DNA of 64,000 bases from JBOGOC01 sp050747525 (GCA_050747525.1 JBOGOC010000102.1:35135-99134), one strand, 5' to 3'; positions 7,740-16,167 are shown, numbered from the stretch's first letter. Notes: a model not told the origin generated them from the letters alone. A program made the numbers and translations.

Positions 7740-9629
7740 GTGAGCGACGGAGCGGCACCGGGAGCGGGGCCGGCGGCGCCCGACCCGGCGCCGTGGTGGT
7801 CAGGGTTCGTCCGGCGCAAGGGGCACATCGGCCCACGTGCGCTGGCCGCGCTGACGGCCCTGGCCCTCCTGCCGCTCGTGCTGTCTCTGTCGCGCATCAA
7901 CGCGCTTCCGGACGCCGAGTCGCTGCCGATTCTGGGCCCGCTGCGCGAGCTGGGAGCGTGGCTGAACCAGCGGTTCTCGCTCGAGTGGGTGCCGCCGGCC
8001 GACCGGCCGGAGATCCTGTACTTGACGTTGCTCCCCACCGGCGCGCTGCTTGTCGCGCTGTTCCGGCTGACCTTTGGGGTGCGCGTGCTCGGCCTGCGTG
8101 CGATCCTCATTGCCATCGGCTTCCATGTGAGCGGTTTCCTGCCCAGCCTGCTGCTGATGGCCGTGGTCTTGACGGTGATCCTGGTGATCCGCCCGTGGAC
8201 CCGCCTCGTTCGCCTTCCGCTCTACGCGCGCATCGCCCTGATCTTGGGCCTGTCGGCCCTGATCATGGTCGGGGCCCTGCTCATCGCGCCCTGGCTGCGC
8301 TCGGATACCGTTTGGGGCGTCGCCTTCTTCCCCGTGATCATCATGGCCATGCTGGCCGAGGGCGTGGCCAAGACGCTCGAGGAGGACGACGCCGTTACGG
8401 CCGCCTGGCGCGCGGTCTGGACGATCCTGCTGGCGCTCCTGATCGCGCTGATCCACCAGGCGGTCGCCGGCTTCGTGTTTCAGTTCCCGGAGCTCATCCT
8501 GACGCAGCTCGTGGCCATCGTCTTCGTCGCGGAGTTCCTCGACCTGCGCCTGCTCGAGGAGTGGCCGGCCCGCCTGGCGCGCCTGATTGAGGGCAAGCGT
8601 CCCTGGTACACCGGGAAGCCCAGGGTGGCCGTGGTGCGCAACCGCGCGAGCCGCGGCGTCGTCGGACACCTGGGCCATCCCGCGCCGAGCAAGTACCAAC
8701 GGGGGTCGGTCCGGCCGCAGGTGCGGGCGCTGCGCGAGCAGGGCTTCGACGTGCGCGTGATCGAGGGGGACATGACGCTCCTGCTCGAGTTGAAGCGCTT
8801 CCTGCCGCCCGATCCGCGGCGCGGGTCCCCCGGCGGGATAGTCCTCAACCTGGCGACCGGAGTGCAGGGCGCGGGCCGGTTCGCTCAGGTCCCGGCGATG
8901 CTGGAGCTCGCGGGCGTGGCCTACACCGGCCCCGACCCGGTGGCCCACGCGCGCCTGTCGGATCGCCTGGCACTCTTGACCTTCCTGCAGCAGGCGGGTG
9001 TCGCGGTGCCACGACACGTCGCGATCTCGGACCCCGGGCAGCCGGTCGATCTCGAGTTTCCGCTCGTGGCCGGGCCGCGGTTCGAGCCCGACGCCCGGAA
9101 GATCGTCGCCCGCGACCAGAGCTCGCTCGAGGCGGCGATCCGCGAAGTTGGCCGCCTCCACGGCCAGCCCGCGGTCGTCGAGGAGATCGCGGGTGGACGC
9201 GAGATCCGCGTTGCGCTCCTCGGCAACGACCTCATCGAGTGCCTGCCGCTCGTCGAGAGCTCGGCGCGGGAGGGAACGCGGGTCTGCCCGGCGCCGCTTG
9301 ACGAGCCGGTGGCGGAGCTGGTCCGCGCGTGCGCGCGCCGGGCGTTCCGCGCCGCCGGATGCCGGGACTACGCGCGCATCGACATTCGCCTCTCCCGATC
9401 GGGCGTGCCCCGCGTCGTGGACGTCAAGTGGGCCTCCCTCTTCGCGCGGAGCGGCACGTTCGCCCAGGCGGCCGCGGCGGCGGGCTGCTCCTTCCCGGCC
9501 CTGATGCGCCGGGTCGTGGACGTGGCGGCCCGGCGCTACCTGAGCCGGGCCGCGTCGCGGCCGGGCCGTAGCCGGGCTCTTGACTCATCGGTCGTCTCTC
9601 TGGCCGATCGGCGGGCGGCGGCGGAATGA
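7740..9629 (+). CDS. 7TM (7TM_transglut-like) domain fused to a degenerate Ddl-type ATP-grasp domain
   Basis: A 629-aa protein starting at GTG 7740. Residues about 20-270 hold seven or more hydrophobic segments with the signature of the 7TM domain usually fused to an inactive transglutaminase (RLTFGVRVLGLRAILIAIGF, FFPVIIMAMLAEG, FQFPELIL, LRLLEEW). Residues about 290-600 align by eye with D-Ala-D-Ala-ligase-like ATP-grasp (YTGPDPVAHARLSDRLALL, VEEIAGGREIRVALLGND, CRDYARIDIRL). The ATP-binding VKP is replaced by VAGP and the Mg-binding ExN by DVK, so catalysis is doubtful. In described operons the 7TM protein and the RimK-like ligase are separate genes; here they are one polypeptide. The stop overlaps the next ATG. 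Confidence 0.78.
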   Translation: MSDGAAPGAGPAAPDPAPWWSGFVRRKGHIGPRALAALTALALLPLVLSLSRINALPDAESLPILGPLRELGAWLNQRFSLEWVPPADRPEILYLTLLPTGALLVALFRLTFGVRVLGLRAILIAIGFHVSGFLPSLLLMAVVLTVILVIRPWTRLVRLPLYARIALILGLSALIMVGALLIAPWLRSDTVWGVAFFPVIIMAMLAEGVAKTLEEDDAVTAAWRAVWTILLALLIALIHQAVAGFVFQFPELILTQLVAIVFVAEFLDLRLLEEWPARLARLIEGKRPWYTGKPRVAVVRNRASRGVVGHLGHPAPSKYQRGSVRPQVRALREQGFDVRVIEGDMTLLLELKRFLPPDPRRGSPGGIVLNLATGVQGAGRFAQVPAMLELAGVAYTGPDPVAHARLSDRLALLTFLQQAGVAVPRHVAISDPGQPVDLEFPLVAGPRFEPDARKIVARDQSSLEAAIREVGRLHGQPAVVEEIAGGREIRVALLGNDLIECLPLVESSAREGTRVCPAPLDEPVAELVRACARRAFRAAGCRDYARIDIRLSRSGVPRVVDVKWASLFARSGTFAQAAAAAGCSFPALMRRVVDVAARRYLSRAASRPGRSRALDSSVVSLADRRAAAE

Positions 9630-11161
9630 CCGGGGGCCCGGGACGCCCGGCGCGCATCCGGCGGGCGGCGGCCCTGGCGCTGGCCTCCCTCGTCGCGACG
9701 CCCTTGATGGGCGAGGGGACGCTGCGCGAGGATCCGCATCCCGCGCGCTGGATCGACGCCGCCGGCCTGCACGCCACTGGTTTCTCCGAGGTGCGGTTTG
9801 CAGCGCGCGACGGCAACGCGCTCGCGGCGAAGGTCTATCGCAGCCGTGGGTTCGATCCCGCGACCGGCCCGATCTGGTTCGTGATGCACGGCGCGAGCCG
9901 CGACGCCGAGCGCTACATCGCCGCCGCCGCGCCGGTCGCGCAGCGCTACGGGGCGCTCGCGATCGTCATCCACTTCACGAAGGAGACCTACCCCGCGGGC
10001 GAGGACTACACGCTGGGCGTCAGGAACCGGGTCCGCGAGAGCTGGCGCGAGCCGGACGCCTACCTCTACGCCGAAGTCGAGCATGTGTTCGAGGCCGTGC
10101 GGCGCACGCTTGGCGGCCGCCAGGAAGGCTACTACCTCTTCGGGCACAGCGCCGGGGCGCAGTTCACGCACCGGTTGTTGACATTCCTGCCCGGTGCCCG
10201 CGTTCTCGGCGGCGTGGCGGCGAACGCCGGGTGGTACACGCTGCCGGCGGGCGGGGACCCCCGCCACCGGACGATGCCCTATGGGCTGAACGGGAGCCCG
10301 GTCGAGGTCGAGGACCTGCGCAGGTTCTTCGCCACGCCCTTCGTCGTCCTGCTCGGCGAGCGCGATACGGCGACCGCCCTGACCGACGAGGAGGTGCGCG
10401 GGACGCCCGAGGCCGGGGCCCAGGGAGCCACCCGGCTCGAACGGGGGAAGCACTACTTCGACGTTGGCCATGAGCAGGCGCGCGCTCTCGGCGCCACATT
10501 CTCCTGGCGCCTGGCCGTCGTGCCGCGCGCGGGGCACGACGCCGCCGAGGTCATCGACTCGGCGGGGTTCTTCCTGTTCGAGCCCGGCCGGGAGCCGTGC
10601 GAGACGACCGGCGCCGCCGAGGCGGCGGGCGTGGTGATCACCGAGGTCCTTGCGGATCCGCCGGCCGGCGCCGCGGGCGATGCCAACGGCGATGGCCGGC
10701 GCGATCCGTCGGAGGACGAGTTCGTCGAGATCGTCAACGCCGGTCCCGCGCGCGTGTGTCTTGCCGGCTGGACGCTCGGCGACGCGGAGAGGCGTGAGCG
10801 TCACGTGTTCCCGCTCGGCCGTGCGCTCGAGCCCGGGGGAACTCTCGTGGTCTTCGGCGGCGGCGTGCCGGTGGGCGAATTCGGCGGCGCGATCGTCCAG
10901 TGGGCGAGCGGCGGTCTGAGCCTGTCGAACGCCGGCGACGTGCTCACGCTCTCCGATGCGCGTGACACGGTCGTGGGCCGTCTCTCGTGGGGCAACTGCT
11001 CCGGGAGCCCCTGCGCGAAGGAGCACTGGCCGGGCAGCCTGGGCATCGCGGGATCGCTCGTGCGCCGGCCGAAGCCGGGCGCCCCTTGGGGCGTGCACCG
11101 CGAAGTCGGCGCTTCGCGCACGTCTGCCGGGGTGAGCGCCGCCGGCTGGATGGCCGAATGA
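9626..11161 (+). CDS. Secreted alpha/beta hydrolase with C-terminal lamin-tail domain
   Basis: A 511-aa protein. A signal peptide occupies about residues 1-30 (RRAAALALASLVATPLMGEG). The hydrolase domain covers about residues 45-325: VMHGASRDAERY, FGHSAGAQFTHRLL with the nucleophile Ser, NAGWYTLP, acid in LLGERDTATA, and His in PRAGHDAAEV. Residues about 335-450 form a lamin-tail domain (VVITEVLADPP, DEFVEIVNAG, GWTLGD, LEPGGTLVVFGGG), a module found on exported nucleases and hydrolases. It is paralogous to the cytoplasmic hydrolase at 5587-6465, so the same kind of bond may be handled on both sides of the membrane. Both ends overlap neighbours by the ATGA arrangement. Confidence 0.85.
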   Translation: MTGGPGRPARIRRAAALALASLVATPLMGEGTLREDPHPARWIDAAGLHATGFSEVRFAARDGNALAAKVYRSRGFDPATGPIWFVMHGASRDAERYIAAAAPVAQRYGALAIVIHFTKETYPAGEDYTLGVRNRVRESWREPDAYLYAEVEHVFEAVRRTLGGRQEGYYLFGHSAGAQFTHRLLTFLPGARVLGGVAANAGWYTLPAGGDPRHRTMPYGLNGSPVEVEDLRRFFATPFVVLLGERDTATALTDEEVRGTPEAGAQGATRLERGKHYFDVGHEQARALGATFSWRLAVVPRAGHDAAEVIDSAGFFLFEPGREPCETTGAAEAAGVVITEVLADPPAGAAGDANGDGRRDPSEDEFVEIVNAGPARVCLAGWTLGDAERRERHVFPLGRALEPGGTLVVFGGGVPVGEFGGAIVQWASGGLSLSNAGDVLTLSDARDTVVGRLSWGNCSGSPCAKEHWPGSLGIAGSLVRRPKPGAPWGVHREVGASRTSAGVSAAGWMAE

Positions 11162-13179
11162 GCGCGAGCGGGGCGACGGCTCGAGCCCAGTCGGCTCCGC
11201 CGGGCCATCGGCTCACGGCGCCGCGGCTCCTGCGCGGCCGGGCGCTCCGCGGGTGCAACGTCCATCACCACTCGACGGTCTTCGTCCAGGGGATCGATCT
11301 CCGCGGGATGGCGGGCGCGAGCACGCGCGCCGCCGGGCCGGAGTTCCCCTCGCGCTTCATCGAGCGCTTCGCCGGCCTCGATCGACTCGTGTCCGGAGGG
11401 AGGCTCCAGGGAGGATTCCTGGAGCGCCTCAACGGCCCGGCGGGGGTCCCGCTCGATGAGGCGCTGCTCGAGGCGATCCTCGTCGTCGAGGAGCTCGCGG
11501 CCCGCACGATGCACCGCCTCGACGCACCCGACTTCGCCGCGATCGTCCCCCGCGAGGCGTCGCCGGCCGTCGTCGACCTCGTGTGGGAGTGCCACGCGGC
11601 CGGCATCTCGCGCGCCGCGGCCGTCGTCGCCCTCGCGGGCCTGCTCGAGCTGTTTCCGGCAGGCATGTTCCGGGGCTCGCCGGTGGACTTCGCGGGGCTT
11701 CTCGCCCGGCTCCGCAGGCGATCTCTCAGGCGGCAGTGGACGACGACGGCGGCAGTGCTGATCCAGGCCGCCCGTCGGCGTGGCCTCCCCTGCGAGCCGC
11801 TCGCCGGCACGTACCTGCGGCTGGGCGATGGTGCGACCCAGCAGGTTCTCAACGCCTCCGCCCCGGAGGTCGGGCTCCGCCCGGTGGCCGACGCGCCGGG
11901 TGCCCGGCCGCCGCGCGACGGCGGTACGCCGAGCGAGGCGCACGCCGGCATGACGGAGCATCGGCTGCTCGTCGTCGATGGTCGCGTGGTCTCCGTGCTG
12001 CGCGTCGACCCCCCGGAGATCGTGGGCGACGGCCGGCGCACCGTCGCGCAGCTTGTCCAGTCGCTCAACGACGATCCGCTGCGCGACGGCATCCGGCTGT
12101 GCCGCGTCGAGATCGACGAGGCGCTGCGCTCGGCGCTCGAGGCGCGGGGCTCGCACCCGGAGGCCGTGCCGGAGCCGGGCGAGCGGATCCTGCTGGACGC
12201 GGCAGCGACCCTCGATCGCGGCGGCGTCCACACCGACGTCACGGGCGGCGTTCATCCGGACTATCGGGATTCCGCCCTCGCCGCGGCGGGGAGACTGAGG
12301 GTTGCCGCGGTGGACCTCGCGACCCCCGACATCGCGCGATCCCCGCGGGAGGCGGGAGGCGGCGTCACGCGGGTGCGCTCGCGTCCCGAGCTGTTGCATC
12401 ACGCCCTGCCGGGCAGTGGCGAGCCGCGCGACGTGGGAGGCGCGGTGCTGGATCTGATCTTCCCTCCGGGCGTGCCGGGCGTCGTGCCCACGGGGCTGAT
12501 CCTCGGCGAGCGCCGGACCTCGTCGATCGCGAGGGAGCTCGACGGCCTGCTCCGCGCCTCGGGTCGGGCGGTCGGCCTCGCGCTCCGCAGCACGCGCACG
12601 AGGATCTCGGGCGAGCCCGTGGATCCGACCTCGCTCGGCCGGCGCGGCGCGGCGCGGTTCTTGCTCCGGGATCCACGGGTCGAATGCCTCGTCGCCGCGA
12701 TGTCGCCGCGCAGCGTCGTCGAGCGAGGGCTGCGCCTGGACCGCACGAGCACCACCGCGATCCTGGATCCGGAAGAGAGCGGGGATCCCGAGCGGTACCG
12801 CCGCGGGATCCATGTCGCCGTCCGGGCGACGAGCGGGCCGATCGTCGTCGGCGCGGGGAACCCGCACATCCAGCTCCTGATGCAGGGACTCGAGCCGGAG
12901 CGCTTGTTTGTGATCCTGCCCCAGGGCGAGCGGGACGAGGGCAGGCTGAGTTGGTCCCCGGGTTGCGCCGTGGTCCTGCGCCGCCGGCGCGGCCGCGCGG
13001 AGACGGTCGAGCTGCGGCGGGGGAGGAAGACCCTGGCGTCGGTCGCGCCGGGGGCGGGTGACGCCGGGCCGCGCCGGATGCGCTCCCTCATGTACGCGAC
13101 CGCGCTCGCGTTCGGCCTCGGTCTTTCCGGAGACGAGATCGCCGCGGCGGCCGAGCGGCGCCGCTATCTGCGTCACTGA
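11158..13179 (+). CDS. Catalytically degenerate cyanophycin-synthetase-like protein (pseudo-CphA)
   Basis: A 673-aa protein starting at ATG 11158 inside the previous gene's last codons. The CphA architecture can be followed throughout. The N-domain (LRGRALRGCN, QGGFLERLNG) leads to the linker RGLPCEPLAGTYLRLGDG near 205. The second half of ATP-grasp follows (EHRLLVVDGRVVSVLRVDPP, EIVGDGRRTVAQLV, TGGVHPDYRDSALAAA), then a Mur-ligase-like part (FPPGVPGVVPT, LLRDPRVECLVAAM). The key residues are gone. The first ATP-grasp half is missing, the metal-binding EVN reads RVR near 404, the Walker A TGTNGKTTT reads LILGERRTSS near 447, and the ETARGG motif is lost. It probably has a structural or binding role. 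Last gene of the operon; an insertion sequence begins five bases after its stop. Confidence 0.8.
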   Translation: MSASGATARAQSAPPGHRLTAPRLLRGRALRGCNVHHHSTVFVQGIDLRGMAGASTRAAGPEFPSRFIERFAGLDRLVSGGRLQGGFLERLNGPAGVPLDEALLEAILVVEELAARTMHRLDAPDFAAIVPREASPAVVDLVWECHAAGISRAAAVVALAGLLELFPAGMFRGSPVDFAGLLARLRRRSLRRQWTTTAAVLIQAARRRGLPCEPLAGTYLRLGDGATQQVLNASAPEVGLRPVADAPGARPPRDGGTPSEAHAGMTEHRLLVVDGRVVSVLRVDPPEIVGDGRRTVAQLVQSLNDDPLRDGIRLCRVEIDEALRSALEARGSHPEAVPEPGERILLDAAATLDRGGVHTDVTGGVHPDYRDSALAAAGRLRVAAVDLATPDIARSPREAGGGVTRVRSRPELLHHALPGSGEPRDVGGAVLDLIFPPGVPGVVPTGLILGERRTSSIARELDGLLRASGRAVGLALRSTRTRISGEPVDPTSLGRRGAARFLLRDPRVECLVAAMSPRSVVERGLRLDRTSTTAILDPEESGDPERYRRGIHVAVRATSGPIVVGAGNPHIQLLMQGLEPERLFVILPQGERDEGRLSWSPGCAVVLRRRRGRAETVELRRGRKTLASVAPGAGDAGPRRMRSLMYATALAFGLGLSGDEIAAAAERRRYLRH

Positions 13180-13184
13180 GCATA

Positions 13185-13205
13185 GTGGTGCTGAAAATGG
13201 TGCAG
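13185..13205 (+). repeat. Left terminal inverted repeat of the insertion sequence
   Basis: GTGGTGCTGAAAATGGTGCA plus one more G. It matches the reverse complement of 14553-14573 at 18 of 21 positions; mismatches are at positions 8, 11 and 20. Confidence 0.75.
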
Positions 13206-13324
13206 CCACGGGCATCTGACCGCGGGTGGACACACAGGCGATGTCACCGACCTAGCAATCTCATTCCATTTCAGATGCTTAGACGTTTCGGAGCACCCGG
13301 CACGCCGCTTGTTCTCACGCGGGC

Positions 13325-14485
13325 ATGCACTGGCCCGGCGTGGCGGTCGAACACCAGCAGGATTTCACTCCACCATTCTGCCCGCGGCGCCGATGCTCCG
13401 AGCATCGTTGCGTCGATCCATCCAGCTACCGGTTCGCTCCCTATGGTTCCTACTCGACTCTGAAGCAGTCCAACATCCCGCGATTCAGGTGCCTGACCTG
13501 CCGCAAGACCTTCTCCCGGCAGTCGTTCGCCACGTCTTACTATCTCAAGCGCGCCGAGCTGCTGGTCCCCATCGCCGCGGGGCTGGTGGCCGGCTCGGCC
13601 CATCGCCAGATCGCCCGGACTCTGCGCTGCGCCCCGTCCACCGTCACCCGCCAGTCGGCCCGACTGGGGCGCCACGGCCTGCTGCTTCTGGCCCGCTCGC
13701 TGACCCAGCTGGCCGGACGGCTCAACGAGCCAGTGGTCATCGACCACTTCGAGACCTTCGAGTTCACCCAGGACTACCCGCTGGGCATCGCCACGGCCGT
13801 GGGATCGGAGTCGTGGTTCGTCTACGCCATCGACCCGGCCCCTCACCGCAGAGCAGGAAGGCTCTCCGACGAGCAGAAGCGCCGGCTCAAGAAGCGCCCC
13901 GAGCGCCAGCTGAAGGGAGGCTACAGGAAATCCGCGCAGCGCCTGTTCGACGTTCTGTGCCGCCTTCCAGGATCCGCCGCTGGACTCGAGCTCATCGGCG
14001 ACGGCCACCAGGCCTACGCGCAGGCCGCTCAACGCCCCGCCCCACCGGTGATCCGGCTGCGCAGCTTCCCCAACCCGAAGCGCGGCCCCAAGGGGTCACC
14101 CCGCAGCCTGTCGGCACGCCTGCGCGACCGGGCCATGTTCCCCGTGGACGTCCTGCATGCGCTGGTGCGCCACTCGGTAGCGCATCATCGACGAGAGACC
14201 ATCGCCTTCGGACGGCGCCTCAACGCCCTGATGGAGCGGTTCTTCCTGACCGCGGCATGGCGCAACTTCGTGAAGGGCCGCTCCGAGCGAAAGCCCGACC
14301 CGCAAACGCCCGCCATGCGGCTGAAGCTGACGGACAGGCCATGGCTGTGGGGGCGTGTGGTGTGTCAGCGGCTGTTCCCCGACAGGGAGTCGACTCCCGC
14401 CCCCTGGGATGAGCTCTATCGCCGGCTCTGGAAGACGCCCCTCCTCGGCACCAACGCCCGCCACGAGCTCAAGCTCGCCTTCTAG
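13325..14485 (+). CDS. IS transposase: zinc ribbon, HTH and DDE domain
   Basis: A 386-aa protein. The N-terminus has a zinc-ribbon pattern (CPRRRC near residue 19, FRCLTCRKTFSR near 55), followed by a helix-turn-helix stretch (AHRQIARTLRCAPSTVTRQ). The catalytic core offers a DDE triad: Asp in VVIDHFETFEF, Asp in ELIGDGHQAY, and Glu in HHRRETIAFGRR. The C-terminus carries TPAMRLKLTD and RLFPDRES, typical of this transposase group. The frame is intact from ATG to stop, so the element may still be active. No ribosome-binding site stands out. The zinc-ribbon/DDE layout recalls IS1-like or related families, but I do not assign a family name. Confidence 0.82.
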   Translation: MHWPGVAVEHQQDFTPPFCPRRRCSEHRCVDPSSYRFAPYGSYSTLKQSNIPRFRCLTCRKTFSRQSFATSYYLKRAELLVPIAAGLVAGSAHRQIARTLRCAPSTVTRQSARLGRHGLLLLARSLTQLAGRLNEPVVIDHFETFEFTQDYPLGIATAVGSESWFVYAIDPAPHRRAGRLSDEQKRRLKKRPERQLKGGYRKSAQRLFDVLCRLPGSAAGLELIGDGHQAYAQAAQRPAPPVIRLRSFPNPKRGPKGSPRSLSARLRDRAMFPVDVLHALVRHSVAHHRRETIAFGRRLNALMERFFLTAAWRNFVKGRSERKPDPQTPAMRLKLTDRPWLWGRVVCQRLFPDRESTPAPWDELYRRLWKTPLLGTNARHELKLAF

Positions 14486-14552
14486 AAGCGCTCACCTCTG
14501 CGGAGCTTGATGACCGGCCTCGAGATCCGCTCATTCAAAACAGCCCGGGGAC

Positions 14553-14573
14553 CCGCACCATTCTCCGCACCAC
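14553..14573 (-). repeat. Right terminal inverted repeat of the insertion sequence
   Basis: Reads GTGGTGCGGAGAATGGTGCG plus G on the minus strand. It pairs with the left end at 18 of 21 positions, and the similarity fades inward of this point. Confidence 0.75.
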
Positions 14574-14580
14574 GATGGAT

Positions 14581-15831
14581 TCAGTCGCCGAAGAACAGAT
14601 CGCGCACGGCGAGGGAGTGGTAGATGCCGGTGGGACTGTGCCCGACCCCCGGGATCAGGAGGGCCTCGTGCACGGGCCCTCCGAAGTGGTGCGCGAGGTG
14701 CTGCTGGAAGCGGAGGCCGCGCTCCAGTCGGTGCGCACCCTGGAGCATCGCCGCGCAGGTCACGTCGAGGTCGCTGGCGGCCGGGTCGTCGTCCTCCAGG
14801 CCCAGGAGGTAGGCCACGCGCCGCCGTCGGTAGGATGTCCGGAGTTCCTCCGGCGGGGTGGCCGCGACGTAGAGGTTCGGATCCTCCAGGCCGTACTTCC
14901 ATTCGTTGTAGTTGCTGCAGCCCGTCGGGATGCCGAAGCTCCCGCCCGGCAGCAACCGCTTGACGTCGAGGTAGCTGTAGGTGCCCGGGTTCGCCGGCGC
15001 GTAGAGCAGCGGCAGCATGTTCCACGGCCCCTCGACCGGGCTCGCGAGGGCGAACCGCTGGACGAACTGGCCTCCCGCCGAGTGTCCCGTGACGATGACC
15101 TGCCGAAGGTTGGGGAACCGCACGCGCGCGTGAAGGACCTCCAGGATCTCGTCGAGCGCCTGGTAGGAGCTGATGGCGGGCGGCGCCGACCGGTCGCCGT
15201 CCTTCCAATCCGAGTTGTCCTCCCAGAAGACTTCGCCCAGGGACGGCCCGTCCGTCTCGATGCGAAACCAGGGCGCGACGATCAGCGTGCGGCGCTGCGC
15301 GTCCTCCTTCTCGGCCGCCTCCCAGAGGCGCCGGTAATAGGCGTCCGCGTCCCGGTTGGTTCCGTGGATCACGAGCACGGCGCGCACGACGTCCTGGCTG
15401 CCCGCGTCGAGCGAGTGGTTCCCGTAGTACCTGAGGTGAAGGCCGTTCGACAGGCCGAACTGCCGAAGGTGCAGCTCATACCGAGGCGTGCAGATTCCGC
15501 CGGTCATCTGATAGTCGGAAGGGCACGGGAGACACGATCCGCCGCCGGTGCAGCCGGCGACGACGTCGCACGCCGTGGGGCAGGCCGGGGACTCGCAGAC
15601 GACGTCGGGATCGCCCGTGGTGCCGGCCGGGCAGACACACCTGCCGCCCATGCATACTGCGTCGAGGCCGCACGCGTGCTCGCAAATCATCGCCTGGCGG
15701 GGGACGGTTGGCACCTTTCTCGGCCGTGCCGGCGGCCCTTCCAGCTGCGCCACCGGCGCAGGCCACACGACGCCGATCAGGAGACCGACTCCGAGGAGGC
15801 GGACGAGGGTGCTCACGCAGGAGGTGGCCAT
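14581..15831 (-). CDS. Secreted alpha/beta hydrolase with Cys-rich N-terminal module
   Basis: A 416-aa protein. ATG 15829-15831 is preceded by GAAGG at a good distance; the frame stays open upstream, but the signal peptide (MATSCVSTLVRLLGVGLLIG) begins here. Residues about 50-115 contain many Cys in EGF-like spacing (CEHACGLDAVCMGGRCVCPAG). The hydrolase domain follows: VIHGTNRDADAYY, GHSAGGQFVQRFA with the nucleophile, and the His in IPGVGHSPTG near the C-terminus. It is the third relative of the hydrolases at 5587 and 9626 and faces their operon from the other side of the insertion sequence. It probably acts outside the cytoplasm on an ester or amide; the substrate is unknown. Confidence 0.82.
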   Translation of the reverse strand: MATSCVSTLVRLLGVGLLIGVVWPAPVAQLEGPPARPRKVPTVPRQAMICEHACGLDAVCMGGRCVCPAGTTGDPDVVCESPACPTACDVVAGCTGGGSCLPCPSDYQMTGGICTPRYELHLRQFGLSNGLHLRYYGNHSLDAGSQDVVRAVLVIHGTNRDADAYYRRLWEAAEKEDAQRRTLIVAPWFRIETDGPSLGEVFWEDNSDWKDGDRSAPPAISSYQALDEILEVLHARVRFPNLRQVIVTGHSAGGQFVQRFALASPVEGPWNMLPLLYAPANPGTYSYLDVKRLLPGGSFGIPTGCSNYNEWKYGLEDPNLYVAATPPEELRTSYRRRRVAYLLGLEDDDPAASDLDVTCAAMLQGAHRLERGLRFQQHLAHHFGGPVHEALLIPGVGHSPTGIYHSLAVRDLFFGD

Positions 15832-16167
15832 CTCGCACCTTCTTTTTGCGGGGTTGTGTGTGACACGCACATCGGCCGGGCGGGGGCCGCTGCCGCTCCG
15901 GTCGTTGGGTCTTCGAGCCGATCGCAAGCGGTGGCGGGCCGGCAGAGAAACGTAAAGTCCGGGTCAATCTAGTCCGCTCTCCGAGCGGAGGCAAGAGGCA
16001 AGTTCCCGGGTCGTCATCCCGACGAGCGCGGTCGCGATGCCCGGCGGACCACCTCGCGGCACCCATCGTCCCGAGTGGCCCACACCCGGCCCCCACTTCT
16101 GAAGCCGAGAACCGGCCCGGCCAGGCGACCGCCACAAGTGCCTAGCCTGGTGTAACATGCGCCCCGT
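15832..16167. other. Intergenic region, nothing recognised
   Basis: 336 bases between the divergently placed hydrolase gene and tRNA-Pro. Open frames here are short and show no protein-like pattern on either strand. A TGTAACAT segment just before the tRNA may be its -10 box. Confidence 0.5.

Larger units (their letters stand above)
13185..14573 (+). mobile_element. Insertion sequence with zinc-ribbon DDE transposase, 1389 bp
   Basis: The element is bounded by imperfect 21-bp inverted repeats (13185-13205 and 14553-14573; 18 of 21 positions match) and carries one transposase gene on the plus strand. It lies between two convergent genes, starting five bases after the stop of the pseudo-CphA gene and ending seven bases before the stop codon of the hydrolase gene on the other strand. 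No target-site duplication is visible in the flanks (gagcata on the left, gatggat on the right). About 120 bases of non-coding DNA precede the transposase. Confidence 0.8.

Noticed and set aside
13206..13324. Possible structural RNA or rRNA fragment in the left part of the insertion sequence
   Set aside because: A short stretch faintly recalled rRNA antisense sequence, but the match did not extend and it lies inside the element's inverted repeats.
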